Shown piece after piece: positions 6,283 through 12,182 of a stretch of 12,182 nucleotides of DNA. The notes under the pieces are model-generated. The model did no database searches and was not told the DNA's origin. It saw only the letters and a list, made by a program, of their open reading frames with translations. Position 1 is the stretch's first letter, and each line of letters opens with the position of its first letter. Where the stretch lies: NCBI GenBank assembly GCA_021772595.1, contig JAJFLS010000518.1, positions 1-12,182 of the forward strand, in the 5' to 3' direction. The position numbers and the translations under genes were made by a program. Source of the DNA: Opitutales bacterium (GTDB lineage: Bacteria; Verrucomicrobiota; Verrucomicrobiia; Opitutales; Opitutaceae).

Positions 6283-8862
6283 CTAATTGGGTTTGAAATC
6301 GGGGTGTCGGCGTTTTTGGAACGGGGCGGAATTCACGATGGCGCTCAGCAGCACGGAAGGCCTTCCGTTGTTTTGCTGGAGCGTTTCGACGAGATCGTCG
6401 ATGGTTGCCGTGTCATAGTACTCAATTCCTCGACCGAGCGCGTACGTGAGCAGTTTTTCGCTGAAGCAATAATAGAAGTCTAAAATGCGTTCATTTGCAA
6501 GGATTCGCTTCATTTCCTGGATCGAGGAAAAGGTTTCTCCGGTGATGAACTCGCCCCCGGTTTCGATCGGCTGATTAAGCTCGGAGTCGCGCCACATGCC
6601 CATGGCGTTGAAATTTTCGAGCGCCAATCCGAGGGGGTCCATCCGTTTGTGGCAGGAGTTGCAGAGCTTGTCCTCTCGGTGGATGGCGAGTGTTTCGCGC
6701 AGGCTCAACGCTTGGGTGGCGCCCGGGCTCACGGCATCTTCGAGAGCGGGGACGTTAGGCGGGGGCGGTGCGGATGGCGTTCCGAGAATGTTTTCCAGGA
6801 TGAACACTCCTCGTTTCACGGGCGAGGTTCGCGTGGGGTTGGAGGTGTAGGCTAGAATCGTGCCTTGGGTGAGCACGCCGCCGCGTGGGCTTCCGGGCTC
6901 AAGGAAGACTTTGCGCATGTTTGAACCGCTTACGCCATCGATATCGTAGTGCTTCGCGAGGCGGTCGTTGAGAAAGGTGTAATCGCTGTCCAGGAGCTCG
7001 GCCAAGCTTCGGTCCTTGCGAATTACGTGCTCGAAATACAGTTCCGTTTCCTGGCGCATCGCTCGTTGGAGAGGGGACTTCAATTCGGGCCGGTCCTTGT
7101 CGTAGAGAGCGACCATGATTTTTCTTGTCCGCGTGTAGGTCGCCTTTTGTTCGGGGGTGCGTTTATTCTCGGGGATCTCTCGGACGATAGAGTATTCCTT
7201 TTTGGCAGCCATCGTTTCGGGATCTGGATGGTCCCTGAGCCAGACATCAAGGGAGCTGATGTTGACGGATTGGATGTCGCGGGCGTGCAGCCACTGGCCG
7301 GCGAAGTTGTTGATCAGATTGTCCGAGCGCTTGTCGGCCATCATGCGTTTCAGCTGCGCGTCGAGATTCTCGCGGAGCCTCCGTTTCCGGGCCAGTTGGA
7401 AGAGCTCCTCGTCGGGCATGGAAGACCAGAGAAAATAGGAGAGTCGCGATGCGAGGGAATACTCGTCGAGTAGCGGGTGCTCGCGCTTCGAGGAGCGTGC
7501 CAGCGATTTTTCCTCGCGGAACAGAAAGCGCGGGGAAGCTAGGATCGCGACCATCGCTTGCGAAATTCCCGTTTCGTAGGTGTAGCCCTCCTGTGCGGCG
7601 ATTCCCTCCGCGAGCCGGGCCAGCTGATCAACGGTTTTCTTGTCGACTGGACGTCTGAAAGCGCGGGTGGCGAAATCGTCTAGCAATTTGCGTGTGTATT
7701 CAGATCTTGCTGATTCGTCTTCGGGTACGCCTCCTGGGAAAAAGCGTTCGTAGTTCGCTGGCCGTATCCAGTGTTCGGGTGCGTGAGGCCCTCGGATCGC
7801 GAGGCGCTCGATTCGCATTTTGAGACGCTTGATCTTTTCCAAGCTGGACGTGATAGGCTCGACTTCGAAAGAGAAGGTGTGCTTTCCGGGTTCCCAGTCG
7901 TAGTCGAAGGCGTGTTCAATCGCTCTTCCTGAGACGTATTCGTATTCCTGATCGATCTTCGTTTCGCCATCGATTTTGAAGACGAGTCGGCAGCGGTTGT
8001 AGTCGAATCCTCGGAAGCTGGAAAAGCTGACAGGCTTGAGATTGAGAACGACTTGGTATTTTCCAGATACCTTGATTTCGTAGTTCGCGGAACGAGTAGA
8101 GGGGGAGTAGAAGGACATTTGCAGCTGGTCGTCCGACTCGTCGTCTTTGATGGTCGCCGGGCTGAATAAATCCACCAGCTCTTCATCGGAGAATTGATGC
8201 TCGGGCAAGATGCTTGCCTGCGTGGGGACGGCTTCGCTGACGATGCGGCTGGCCGCGTCGAGATACTTCTCCAGCATCATGGGCGAGAGGGTCAGGACTT
8301 CTCCGATGTTATCGAAACCCTCTCCCGAATCGTCGGGAGGAAAGGCGTCTTCCGCATCGAAATCGATACCGATCAGCTCGCGAATGGTGTTCTGGTATTC
8401 CACTCTATTGAGTCGTTGGACGGTCACTTTTCCCGGGTCAGGATTTTCTAAATCGATTCCGAACGGGCCGGTTTTTATCCAAGCCAATAGACGTGCGCGT
8501 TCTTTATCGGTTGGAATGAATTCCTCTTCTATCGGAGGCATGATGTGAGCCCGGGCGTTTTTAAGCACGCGAAGCCAAAGTTCGTGATCGGCGATGGTTT
8601 CAGCGGTAAACTCGTCCAAAGTTACGCCTCCTTTTTTGGTCCCGAATCCGTGGCAATCGTAGCAATAGTTATCGAGAATCGGCTCAATGTCGCTTCGAAA
8701 CGATTCTAGGACGGACTTGCTCGCGGAGGCCGAAAACAGCGGGAAGAGCAGGCCAATCGCGATTGCCGAGATCGGTCCGGCGAGGATGGGGCGCGTGTAC
8801 CAAGTGGCGCGGGCGCTTTTCGGGTGTGTTTCGATGCGGGGTGTTGATCGTTGTCGGTTCAC
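6283..8862 (-). CDS. DUF1587/1595/1592/1588/1585 protein with two CxxCH haem motifs (planctomycete cytochrome c type)
   Basis: Large exported protein of 859 residues. A hydrophobic segment (about 27-47, ILAGPISAIAIGLLFPLFSA) anchors or exports it. First haem site CYDCH at 67-71 with a likely Met ligand in HIMPP (Met108): the PSCyt1-like domain. Then DUF1587 (about 148-204, QRLNRVEYQNTIREL ... PPDDSGEGFDNIG), a beta-rich insert (about 245-358), DUF1595 (about 390-450, AFRRPVDKKT ... SPRFLFRE), DUF1592 (about 465-625), DUF1588 (about 628-750, including RGGVLTQGTILAYTSNPTRTSPVKRG) with a second CNSCH at 734-738, and DUF1585 at the end (about 768-850, LLTYALGRGIEYYD). This is the standard order and all domains look intact. 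The start is a GTG; no ATG exists in frame upstream before a TAG, and no Shine-Dalgarno sequence is visible. It is the first gene of an operon with the DUF1552 gene. Electron transfer linked to extracellular polymer use is often suggested, but is unproven. Confidence 0.9.
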   Translation of the reverse strand: MNRQRSTPRIETHPKSARATWYTRPILAGPISAIAIGLLFPLFSASASKSVLESFRSDIEPILDNYCYDCHGFGTKKGGVTLDEFTAETIADHELWLRVLKNARAHIMPPIEEEFIPTDKERARLLAWIKTGPFGIDLENPDPGKVTVQRLNRVEYQNTIRELIGIDFDAEDAFPPDDSGEGFDNIGEVLTLSPMMLEKYLDAASRIVSEAVPTQASILPEHQFSDEELVDLFSPATIKDDESDDQLQMSFYSPSTRSANYEIKVSGKYQVVLNLKPVSFSSFRGFDYNRCRLVFKIDGETKIDQEYEYVSGRAIEHAFDYDWEPGKHTFSFEVEPITSSLEKIKRLKMRIERLAIRGPHAPEHWIRPANYERFFPGGVPEDESARSEYTRKLLDDFATRAFRRPVDKKTVDQLARLAEGIAAQEGYTYETGISQAMVAILASPRFLFREEKSLARSSKREHPLLDEYSLASRLSYFLWSSMPDEELFQLARKRRLRENLDAQLKRMMADKRSDNLINNFAGQWLHARDIQSVNISSLDVWLRDHPDPETMAAKKEYSIVREIPENKRTPEQKATYTRTRKIMVALYDKDRPELKSPLQRAMRQETELYFEHVIRKDRSLAELLDSDYTFLNDRLAKHYDIDGVSGSNMRKVFLEPGSPRGGVLTQGTILAYTSNPTRTSPVKRGVFILENILGTPSAPPPPNVPALEDAVSPGATQALSLRETLAIHREDKLCNSCHKRMDPLGLALENFNAMGMWRDSELNQPIETGGEFITGETFSSIQEMKRILANERILDFYYCFSEKLLTYALGRGIEYYDTATIDDLVETLQQNNGRPSVLLSAIVNSAPFQKRRHPDFKPN

Positions 8863-9033
8863 AAGGAAAATGAGATGAGGAGCGTCGATATTGGCCTCAT
8901 AGACTATCCCAGGGTAGTCGCGCTAGCAGTCAGTCGTTATCTTGATTGATCCAATCACGGAGTTATTGGACAGTCAATTTTTGGAATAAGTTAGCGGATT
9001 CGCGGTGTGGATCTGCTACCTTGGGGCCTTTCT
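8863..9033. other. Gene-free stretch upstream of the cytochrome-type gene
   Basis: No gene found on either strand. It should contain the promoter of the DUF1592-type operon on the - strand. I see no convincing -35/-10 pair. It contains the stem-loop at 8945-8982 listed separately, and a weak ACTA...TAGT inverted repeat with CCC/GGG inside, near 8903-8918. Confidence 0.4.
8945..8982 (+). terminator. Terminator-like stem-loop with T-run, + orientation
   Basis: ATTGATCCAAT (8945-8955) pairs with ATTGGA (8965-8970) and TCAAT (8974-8978), leaving a 3-base bulge (CAG) and a 9-base loop; TTTTT (8978-8982) follows on the + strand. The shape fits an intrinsic terminator reading rightward, but no + strand gene ends here. 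The stem is AT-rich and only moderately stable. On the - strand it lies about 83-118 bases upstream of the GTG start of the cytochrome-type gene, so it could instead be a leader structure. Confidence 0.35.
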
Positions 9034-9290
9034 GGCGGATTGACTCTTCGCTTCGCTCATCGGGGCGTTGCCCTCAATGCTTCGCATTGCTCCATCTCCG
9101 CTCGTGGACTCGCTTCGTCGAACCGCTCGCGGCGGTTCTCATCCGCCCTTGAGGCTTCCCTGCTTCGATGGCGATTGTGCTGCTGGGAAGGAGGGCTTGC
9201 CCGGGCGTAGCTCACTAGTTGGGCACGTAGTCCGGCTTCACGTTGTTACGCCGTGACAGGCTTCGTCTTCGGCTATCGCCTCGCGAAGTC
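9034..9290. repeat. Hairpin-dense non-coding region next to the tRNA gene
   Basis: A run of small perfect inverted repeats with short loops: GGGC-GTT-GCCC (9063-9073), CAATGC-TTC-GCATTG (9075-9089), GAACCGC-TCGCG-GCGGTTC (9120-9138), GGGC-TT-GCCC (9193-9202), TCACG-N9-CGTGA (9238-9256) and CTTCG...CGAAG (9267-9288). GGCGGAT (9034-9040) and ATCCGCC (9141-9147) enclose the first three. On the - strand the loops read GAA or AAC, and GCGAAGC, known as an unusually stable DNA mini-hairpin, recurs. Short open frames exist on both strands, but none looks like a protein I know. The last hairpin lies directly 3' of the tRNA CCA and may help end or trim its transcript. It looks like a palindromic intergenic repeat, possibly multi-copy. 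Confidence 0.55.
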
Positions 9291-9367
<77 letters not shown>

Positions 9368-9508
9368 GGCCGGGACTGAATCTGGCCGTTCTGGCGCAGA
9401 TTTGTCGAAGGCCGAAAAACGTGCGGAAGAGCTATTTGCGATGCAAGCGCAATTTTCGTTTTCTTTGGCGGATAAACTCGCCTTACTCGGTCGGATCTTC
9501 TTTCACCT
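9368..9508. other. Divergent promoter region between tRNA-Val and recN
   Basis: 141 bases that should carry promoters for both the tRNA (- strand) and recN (+ strand). Visible inverted repeats are TTGCG-ATGCAAG-CGCAA (near 9438-9454) and GGCG-ATAAACT-CGCC (near 9468-9483). I saw no LexA-type box (neither CTGT-N8-ACAG nor GAAC-N4-GTTC) and no clear -35/-10 pair. Confidence 0.35.
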
Positions 9509-11176
9509 ATGTTGCAGTACTTGAATATCGCGAATCTGGCTTTGCTGGAGAAAGCTTCGATCGAATTTGACGCGGGGTTCACCGTCGTCACAGGCGAAAC
9601 GGGGGCGGGCAAGAGCGTGTTTCTGGGCGCCTTGAGCCTGCTGTCGGGCTCGCGGTCGGACAAGTCAGTCATTCGAGCGGGCTCGGATTGCTGCGAGGTG
9701 GAGGCTGCGCTGCACTTTGAGGATTGCGCGGAGATCGACTCGATTCTCGGGGAGCTCGGTCTGCCGAAGTGCGAAGAGGGAGCCTTGCTGCTGAAGCGCA
9801 CGCTGCATGTTTCGAAGCCTTCGCGGATTGCGATCAACGGTAGCCTAGCGACCTTGGCGAACCTTCAATCGCTGGGCGGCTGCTGGATCGATTTTCATGG
9901 TCCGGGCGAACCGCAGCGGCTTTTGCGCAGCGAGTGCCAGCTGGAAATGATTGATCTTTATGCCCAGCTCGAAGGCCCGGCGGACGACTACCGGAAGGCG
10001 TATCGGGCCTGGAGGGAAATGCTGGCGGAGATCGAACGCTTGCGAAACGAGACACAGCTGTCGCCCGACCAGATCGAATTTCTGAAAATCCAGATCGGCA
10101 AGATCGACGCGCTGGAGCTTTCGGCCGAATCGGTGGAGCAGTTGGAGACGGATTTCAATCGCGTGTCGAGCAGCCAGGATTTGCTCGAATTGTCCGCCGA
10201 GCTGGCGACTGGTTTGACGGGTGACGAGGGGGCGGTTTCGATGCTGAGCCAGCTAACTCGGTCGGCAGTCCAATCGGCGGAGATGGATCCGTCGCTGAGC
10301 GAGTTGGCGAGCCGCTTGGAGAGCGTGATTCTGGAGCTACAGGAATTGGGGGCGGAATACGAAATGATCGGAGCGTCGCTTAATTTCGAGCCGGAGTTCG
10401 CGGATGAGGTTCAGCAGAAAATGACGGTCTGGCAGGAACTGCGGCGCAAGTATGGCCGCGAGGTATCCGACGTGCTTGAATCCCGCGCTGAGATGGCCCG
10501 CAAGATCGAGGATCAAGGAGACATCGAGGGGTCGCTGGAGCGGCTCAATTGCGAGGCCGACGAGCAAGAGAAGGTGTTGAGGAAAAAGGCGGCAACGCTC
10601 GCGAGCAAACGAAAGAAGGCGGGCGAGGCGCTGGCCCGGGAAGCGGAAGCGGTCTTGCTCGAGCTCGGTTTTAAGAAAGGCAAATGCGGTTTGGAAATGG
10701 TGAGCCAATCGGGTTTGAAAGCCTACGGGGACGCGTTGCCGGAGTTGCTGTTTTCTCCCAACGTAGGGGAGCCGCTGAAAGCTTTGAGCAAAGTGGCGTC
10801 CAGCGGAGAGCTCGCTCGGGTGATGCTTGCTCTGAAGACGATTCTGGCGGATGTGGACGAAGTGCCGGTGCTGGTTTTCGACGAGGTGGACGCTAACGTG
10901 GGCGGCGAAATCGGGCGCATCGTGGGGGAGCGGCTGAAGGGGATTGGCGGGTCTCATCAGGTCATTTGCATCACGCACTTGCCGCAAGTCGCGGCGCTGG
11001 GCGACAGTCATTTCGTTGTGGATAAAGATCAGAGCGGCGATCGCGCGAAAGTGAGTATCGAGAAGCTGGATGCGAGCGAAGAAACGCGCGTGGTCGAGCT
11101 CGCCCGGATGCTGGGAGATCGTTCGGCACAAAGCGCTTTGTCGCACGCGAGAGAGCTGCTGGCGGAAAGCGTTTGA
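9509..11176 (+). CDS. recN: DNA repair protein RecN
   Basis: SMC-like ATPase that acts at DNA double-strand breaks in homologous recombination, in the cytoplasm on the nucleoid. The 555-residue length is normal. Walker A is GETGAGKS (29-36). The coiled-coil region runs from about 155 to 380, with a hinge-like break in the middle. The ABC signature is SSGELAR (431-437), Walker B is VLVFDEVD (454-461), and the switch segment is ITHLPQVAALGD (488-499) with His490. The Q-loop-side motif reads FHGPGEPQRLL (129-139), where proteobacterial RecN has HGQHEHQ. The signature also has Ser where Gly is usual (SSGEL rather than SGGEL). Neither change removes a catalytic residue. The ATG at 9509 sits just before the conserved MLQYLNIANLALLEK start; no strong Shine-Dalgarno sequence is visible. 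It is 18 bases ahead of the SDR gene, so likely the first gene of an operon. Confidence 0.96.
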   Translation: MLQYLNIANLALLEKASIEFDAGFTVVTGETGAGKSVFLGALSLLSGSRSDKSVIRAGSDCCEVEAALHFEDCAEIDSILGELGLPKCEEGALLLKRTLHVSKPSRIAINGSLATLANLQSLGGCWIDFHGPGEPQRLLRSECQLEMIDLYAQLEGPADDYRKAYRAWREMLAEIERLRNETQLSPDQIEFLKIQIGKIDALELSAESVEQLETDFNRVSSSQDLLELSAELATGLTGDEGAVSMLSQLTRSAVQSAEMDPSLSELASRLESVILELQELGAEYEMIGASLNFEPEFADEVQQKMTVWQELRRKYGREVSDVLESRAEMARKIEDQGDIEGSLERLNCEADEQEKVLRKKAATLASKRKKAGEALAREAEAVLLELGFKKGKCGLEMVSQSGLKAYGDALPELLFSPNVGEPLKALSKVASSGELARVMLALKTILADVDEVPVLVFDEVDANVGGEIGRIVGERLKGIGGSHQVICITHLPQVAALGDSHFVVDKDQSGDRAKVSIEKLDASEETRVVELARMLGDRSAQSALSHARELLAESV

Positions 11177-11194
11177 TCGCGCGGTAACCGAAGA

Positions 11195-12013
11195 ATGGAT
11201 ATTCGTGGATCAAATGCGTTGGTGACGGGAGCAAGCCGCGGGATCGGAAAGTCGATCGCGGAAGCGCTGGTCGCGGCGGGAGCAAAAGTCTGGGGGACAT
11301 CGCGGAATCCGAGCGGAGCATCCTGGCCGGAGGGCGTTGTTCCGCTGGCGCTGGATCTAGCCGATCCGATCGCGATCGAAGGCGCTTGGAGATCCCAAGG
11401 AATGGGCGAGATCGGGTTCGACATTGTCGTGAACAACGCGGGTTCCGGGGCGTTTGGGAGATTCGATGAATTAGATTTCGAAACGCTGAAAGCGCAGATA
11501 GACACGCTGCTGATCGGAACGATGAAATTGTCGCGTCTCGCTTGGCCAGGATTGAAAAAGCGAAAGGGTTACTTGGTGAATGTGTCCTCTCTCGCGGTTG
11601 AATTTCCGGTACCGTTTATGTCGGGCTACAACGCCGGCAAAGCGGGGTTGTCTGCGTTCACCGAAAGTCTTATAATTGAGGCTGCGGGCGAAGGATTGAG
11701 CGTGATTGATTTTCGATTGGGTGACTTCAATACGAGCTTCAATGAATCGGTCGTAAGAAAAACTGGTAAAAATATAAATACTGGTTGCGTGGATACGGTT
11801 TGGGGGACAATAGAGAAGCGAAACTCGCAATCGCCGCCGCCTAAACTGGCTGCCGAAAAGCTCGTAAAATGCATCAATCGAGACAGAAGCGGAACAATCC
11901 GATCGGGGACTTTTTTCCAATCAATATTGGCTCCTTTTTTGTCTCGCATTTCCCCGCTGAATCTGGTCCGTTTCGTCAACTTATCATACTACGGGTTGCA
12001 AAGGAGAAAGTAA
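11195..12013 (+). CDS. Short-chain dehydrogenase/reductase (SDR)
   Basis: NAD(P)-dependent oxidoreductase of 272 residues with a classical SDR layout. Cofactor motif TGASRGIG (11-18), SRN at 36-38 where an Arg suggests NADP(H), LDLAD (53-57), NNAG (80-83), catalytic Ser in NVSSLA (131/132), and the YNAGK active-site pair Tyr145 and Lys149. GDFNTSF (176-182) corresponds to the usual PG-x-x-T turn. The C-terminal 60 residues (SILAPFLSRISPLNLVRFVNLSYYGLQRRK region) are hydrophobic and basic, as in SDRs that work on lipid substrates at the membrane. The substrate is unknown. The start ATG is preceded only by a weak GAAGA. It is 18 bases after recN and 3 bases before a glycosyltransferase gene, so likely one transcript; the partner suggests an envelope-lipid role. 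Base composition drops toward the 3' end (about 11690-12000). Confidence 0.92.
   Translation: MDIRGSNALVTGASRGIGKSIAEALVAAGAKVWGTSRNPSGASWPEGVVPLALDLADPIAIEGAWRSQGMGEIGFDIVVNNAGSGAFGRFDELDFETLKAQIDTLLIGTMKLSRLAWPGLKKRKGYLVNVSSLAVEFPVPFMSGYNAGKAGLSAFTESLIIEAAGEGLSVIDFRLGDFNTSFNESVVRKTGKNINTGCVDTVWGTIEKRNSQSPPPKLAAEKLVKCINRDRSGTIRSGTFFQSILAPFLSRISPLNLVRFVNLSYYGLQRRK
12003..12006 (+). promoter_or_regulatory. Ribosome binding site deciding the GTG start of the glycosyltransferase
   Basis: AAGGAG (core GGAG at 12003-12006) lies 10 bases before a GTG at 12017 and inside the last codons of the SDR gene. It is the clearest Shine-Dalgarno sequence in the window and supports the GTG as the start. Confidence 0.7.
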
Positions 12014-12016
12014 ACG

Positions 12017-12182
12017 GTGTCTGGGGTTAGGATTCTTGTATTAACATCAAGTACTGGTGGCGGTCATGACGCGCGCGCCACGGCCTTTCGTCGCTGGGTC
12101 CGGAAGATCTATGGCTGGGAAGTGGAAGTGCGTGTAGAGAGCATGCTTGAGGACTCGTCCCGCCTCGCTCGCTTCGGGGTCA
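12017..12182 (+). CDS. MGDG-synthase-like glycosyltransferase, 5' part (cut by window edge)
   Basis: The first 55 residues are present: VSGVRILVLTSSTGGGHDAR, then a helix with AFRRWVRKIYGWEVEVRV. The strand-turn with STGGGHDARA is the N-terminal signature of the MGDG synthase / processive diacylglycerol glucosyltransferase group (GT28-like, as in MurG-related enzymes), in which GGGH lies at the acceptor and membrane side. Such enzymes move a sugar from a UDP-sugar to diacylglycerol or a similar lipid at the inner membrane surface. The start is a GTG, 3 bases after the SDR stop, with a good ribosome binding site. The C-terminal UDP-sugar-binding half is beyond the window, so the sugar cannot be told. 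Confidence 0.8.
   Translation, partial: MSGVRILVLTSSTGGGHDARATAFRRWVRKIYGWEVEVRVESMLEDSSRLARFGV

Noticed and set aside
9203..9256. tRNA-like start on the + strand (GGGCGTAGCTCAC...GGGC, resembling an acceptor and D arm)
   Set aside because: The D-stem-like GCTC/GGGC pairing is present, but there is no proper anticodon stem, no TTCGA T arm and no matching acceptor 3' strand; it is probably coincidence within the hairpin-rich region.
8946..9256. Three overlapping + strand open frames of 62-68 codons
   Set aside because: They overlap each other in all three frames, have no ribosome binding sites, and their products follow the palindromic repeats rather than any protein pattern.
9368..9508. SOS (LexA) box upstream of recN
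   Set aside because: I looked for the CTGT-N8-ACAG and GAAC-N4-GTTC patterns and did not find either; an unknown lineage-specific motif cannot be excluded.
10337..11146. Long - strand frame opposite recN (269 codons)
   Set aside because: It lies fully antisense to a well-supported recN and is the usual shadow frame of GC-rich coding DNA; no domain is visible in it.

Overview
The window looks like a chromosomal segment of a member of the PVC superphylum, most likely a marine-type Verrucomicrobiota (Opitutae-like). This is an inference from gene content, not from a marker gene. The main clues are an adjacent pair of large secreted proteins (a DUF1587/1595/1592/1588/1585 planctomycete-type cytochrome c protein and a Tat-exported DUF1552 protein), a FecR-like tail fused to an extracellular domain, and a secreted S8 protease with a CARDB-like C-terminus. 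Most of the window is moderately to strongly GC-rich. The stretch of about 2.7-4.7 kb is visibly poorer in GC.

Layout, left to right. (1) The 3' part of a FecR-like extracellular protein on the + strand. (2) A 190-base convergent gap holding a cluster of three REP-like palindromes, each preceded by GTAG. (3) On the - strand, a membrane-anchored or secreted subtilisin-like protease, a secreted glycerophosphodiester phosphodiesterase, a FkbM-type methyltransferase and a 58-residue Cys/Lys-rich protein gene that is easy to miss because of its size. The last three lie in the AT-richer stretch. (4) On the - strand, a two-gene operon for the DUF1592-type cytochrome c protein and the DUF1552 protein, with 3 bases between them. 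(5) A gene-free stretch of about 430 bases with a terminator-like stem-loop and a dense field of small hairpins, ending at a complete - strand tRNA-Val(GAC) gene with encoded CCA. (6) On the + strand, recN, a short-chain dehydrogenase and the start of an MGDG-synthase-like glycosyltransferase, tightly spaced and probably co-transcribed. The right edge cuts the last gene.

How the genes may work together. The DUF1592/DUF1552 pair is probably a two-component extracytoplasmic system; such pairs recur in PVC genomes and their biochemical role is not established. The SDR and glycosyltransferase pair suggests a small envelope or glycolipid function placed behind the DNA-repair gene recN. The secreted GDPD and the FkbM methyltransferase are a plausible accessory pair (phosphodiester turnover and sugar or lipid methylation), but nothing in the sequence proves they act together. 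I found no insertion sequence, CRISPR array, phage gene or defence system. The least explained parts of the window are the two palindrome-rich intergenic regions and the small Cys/Lys-rich gene.
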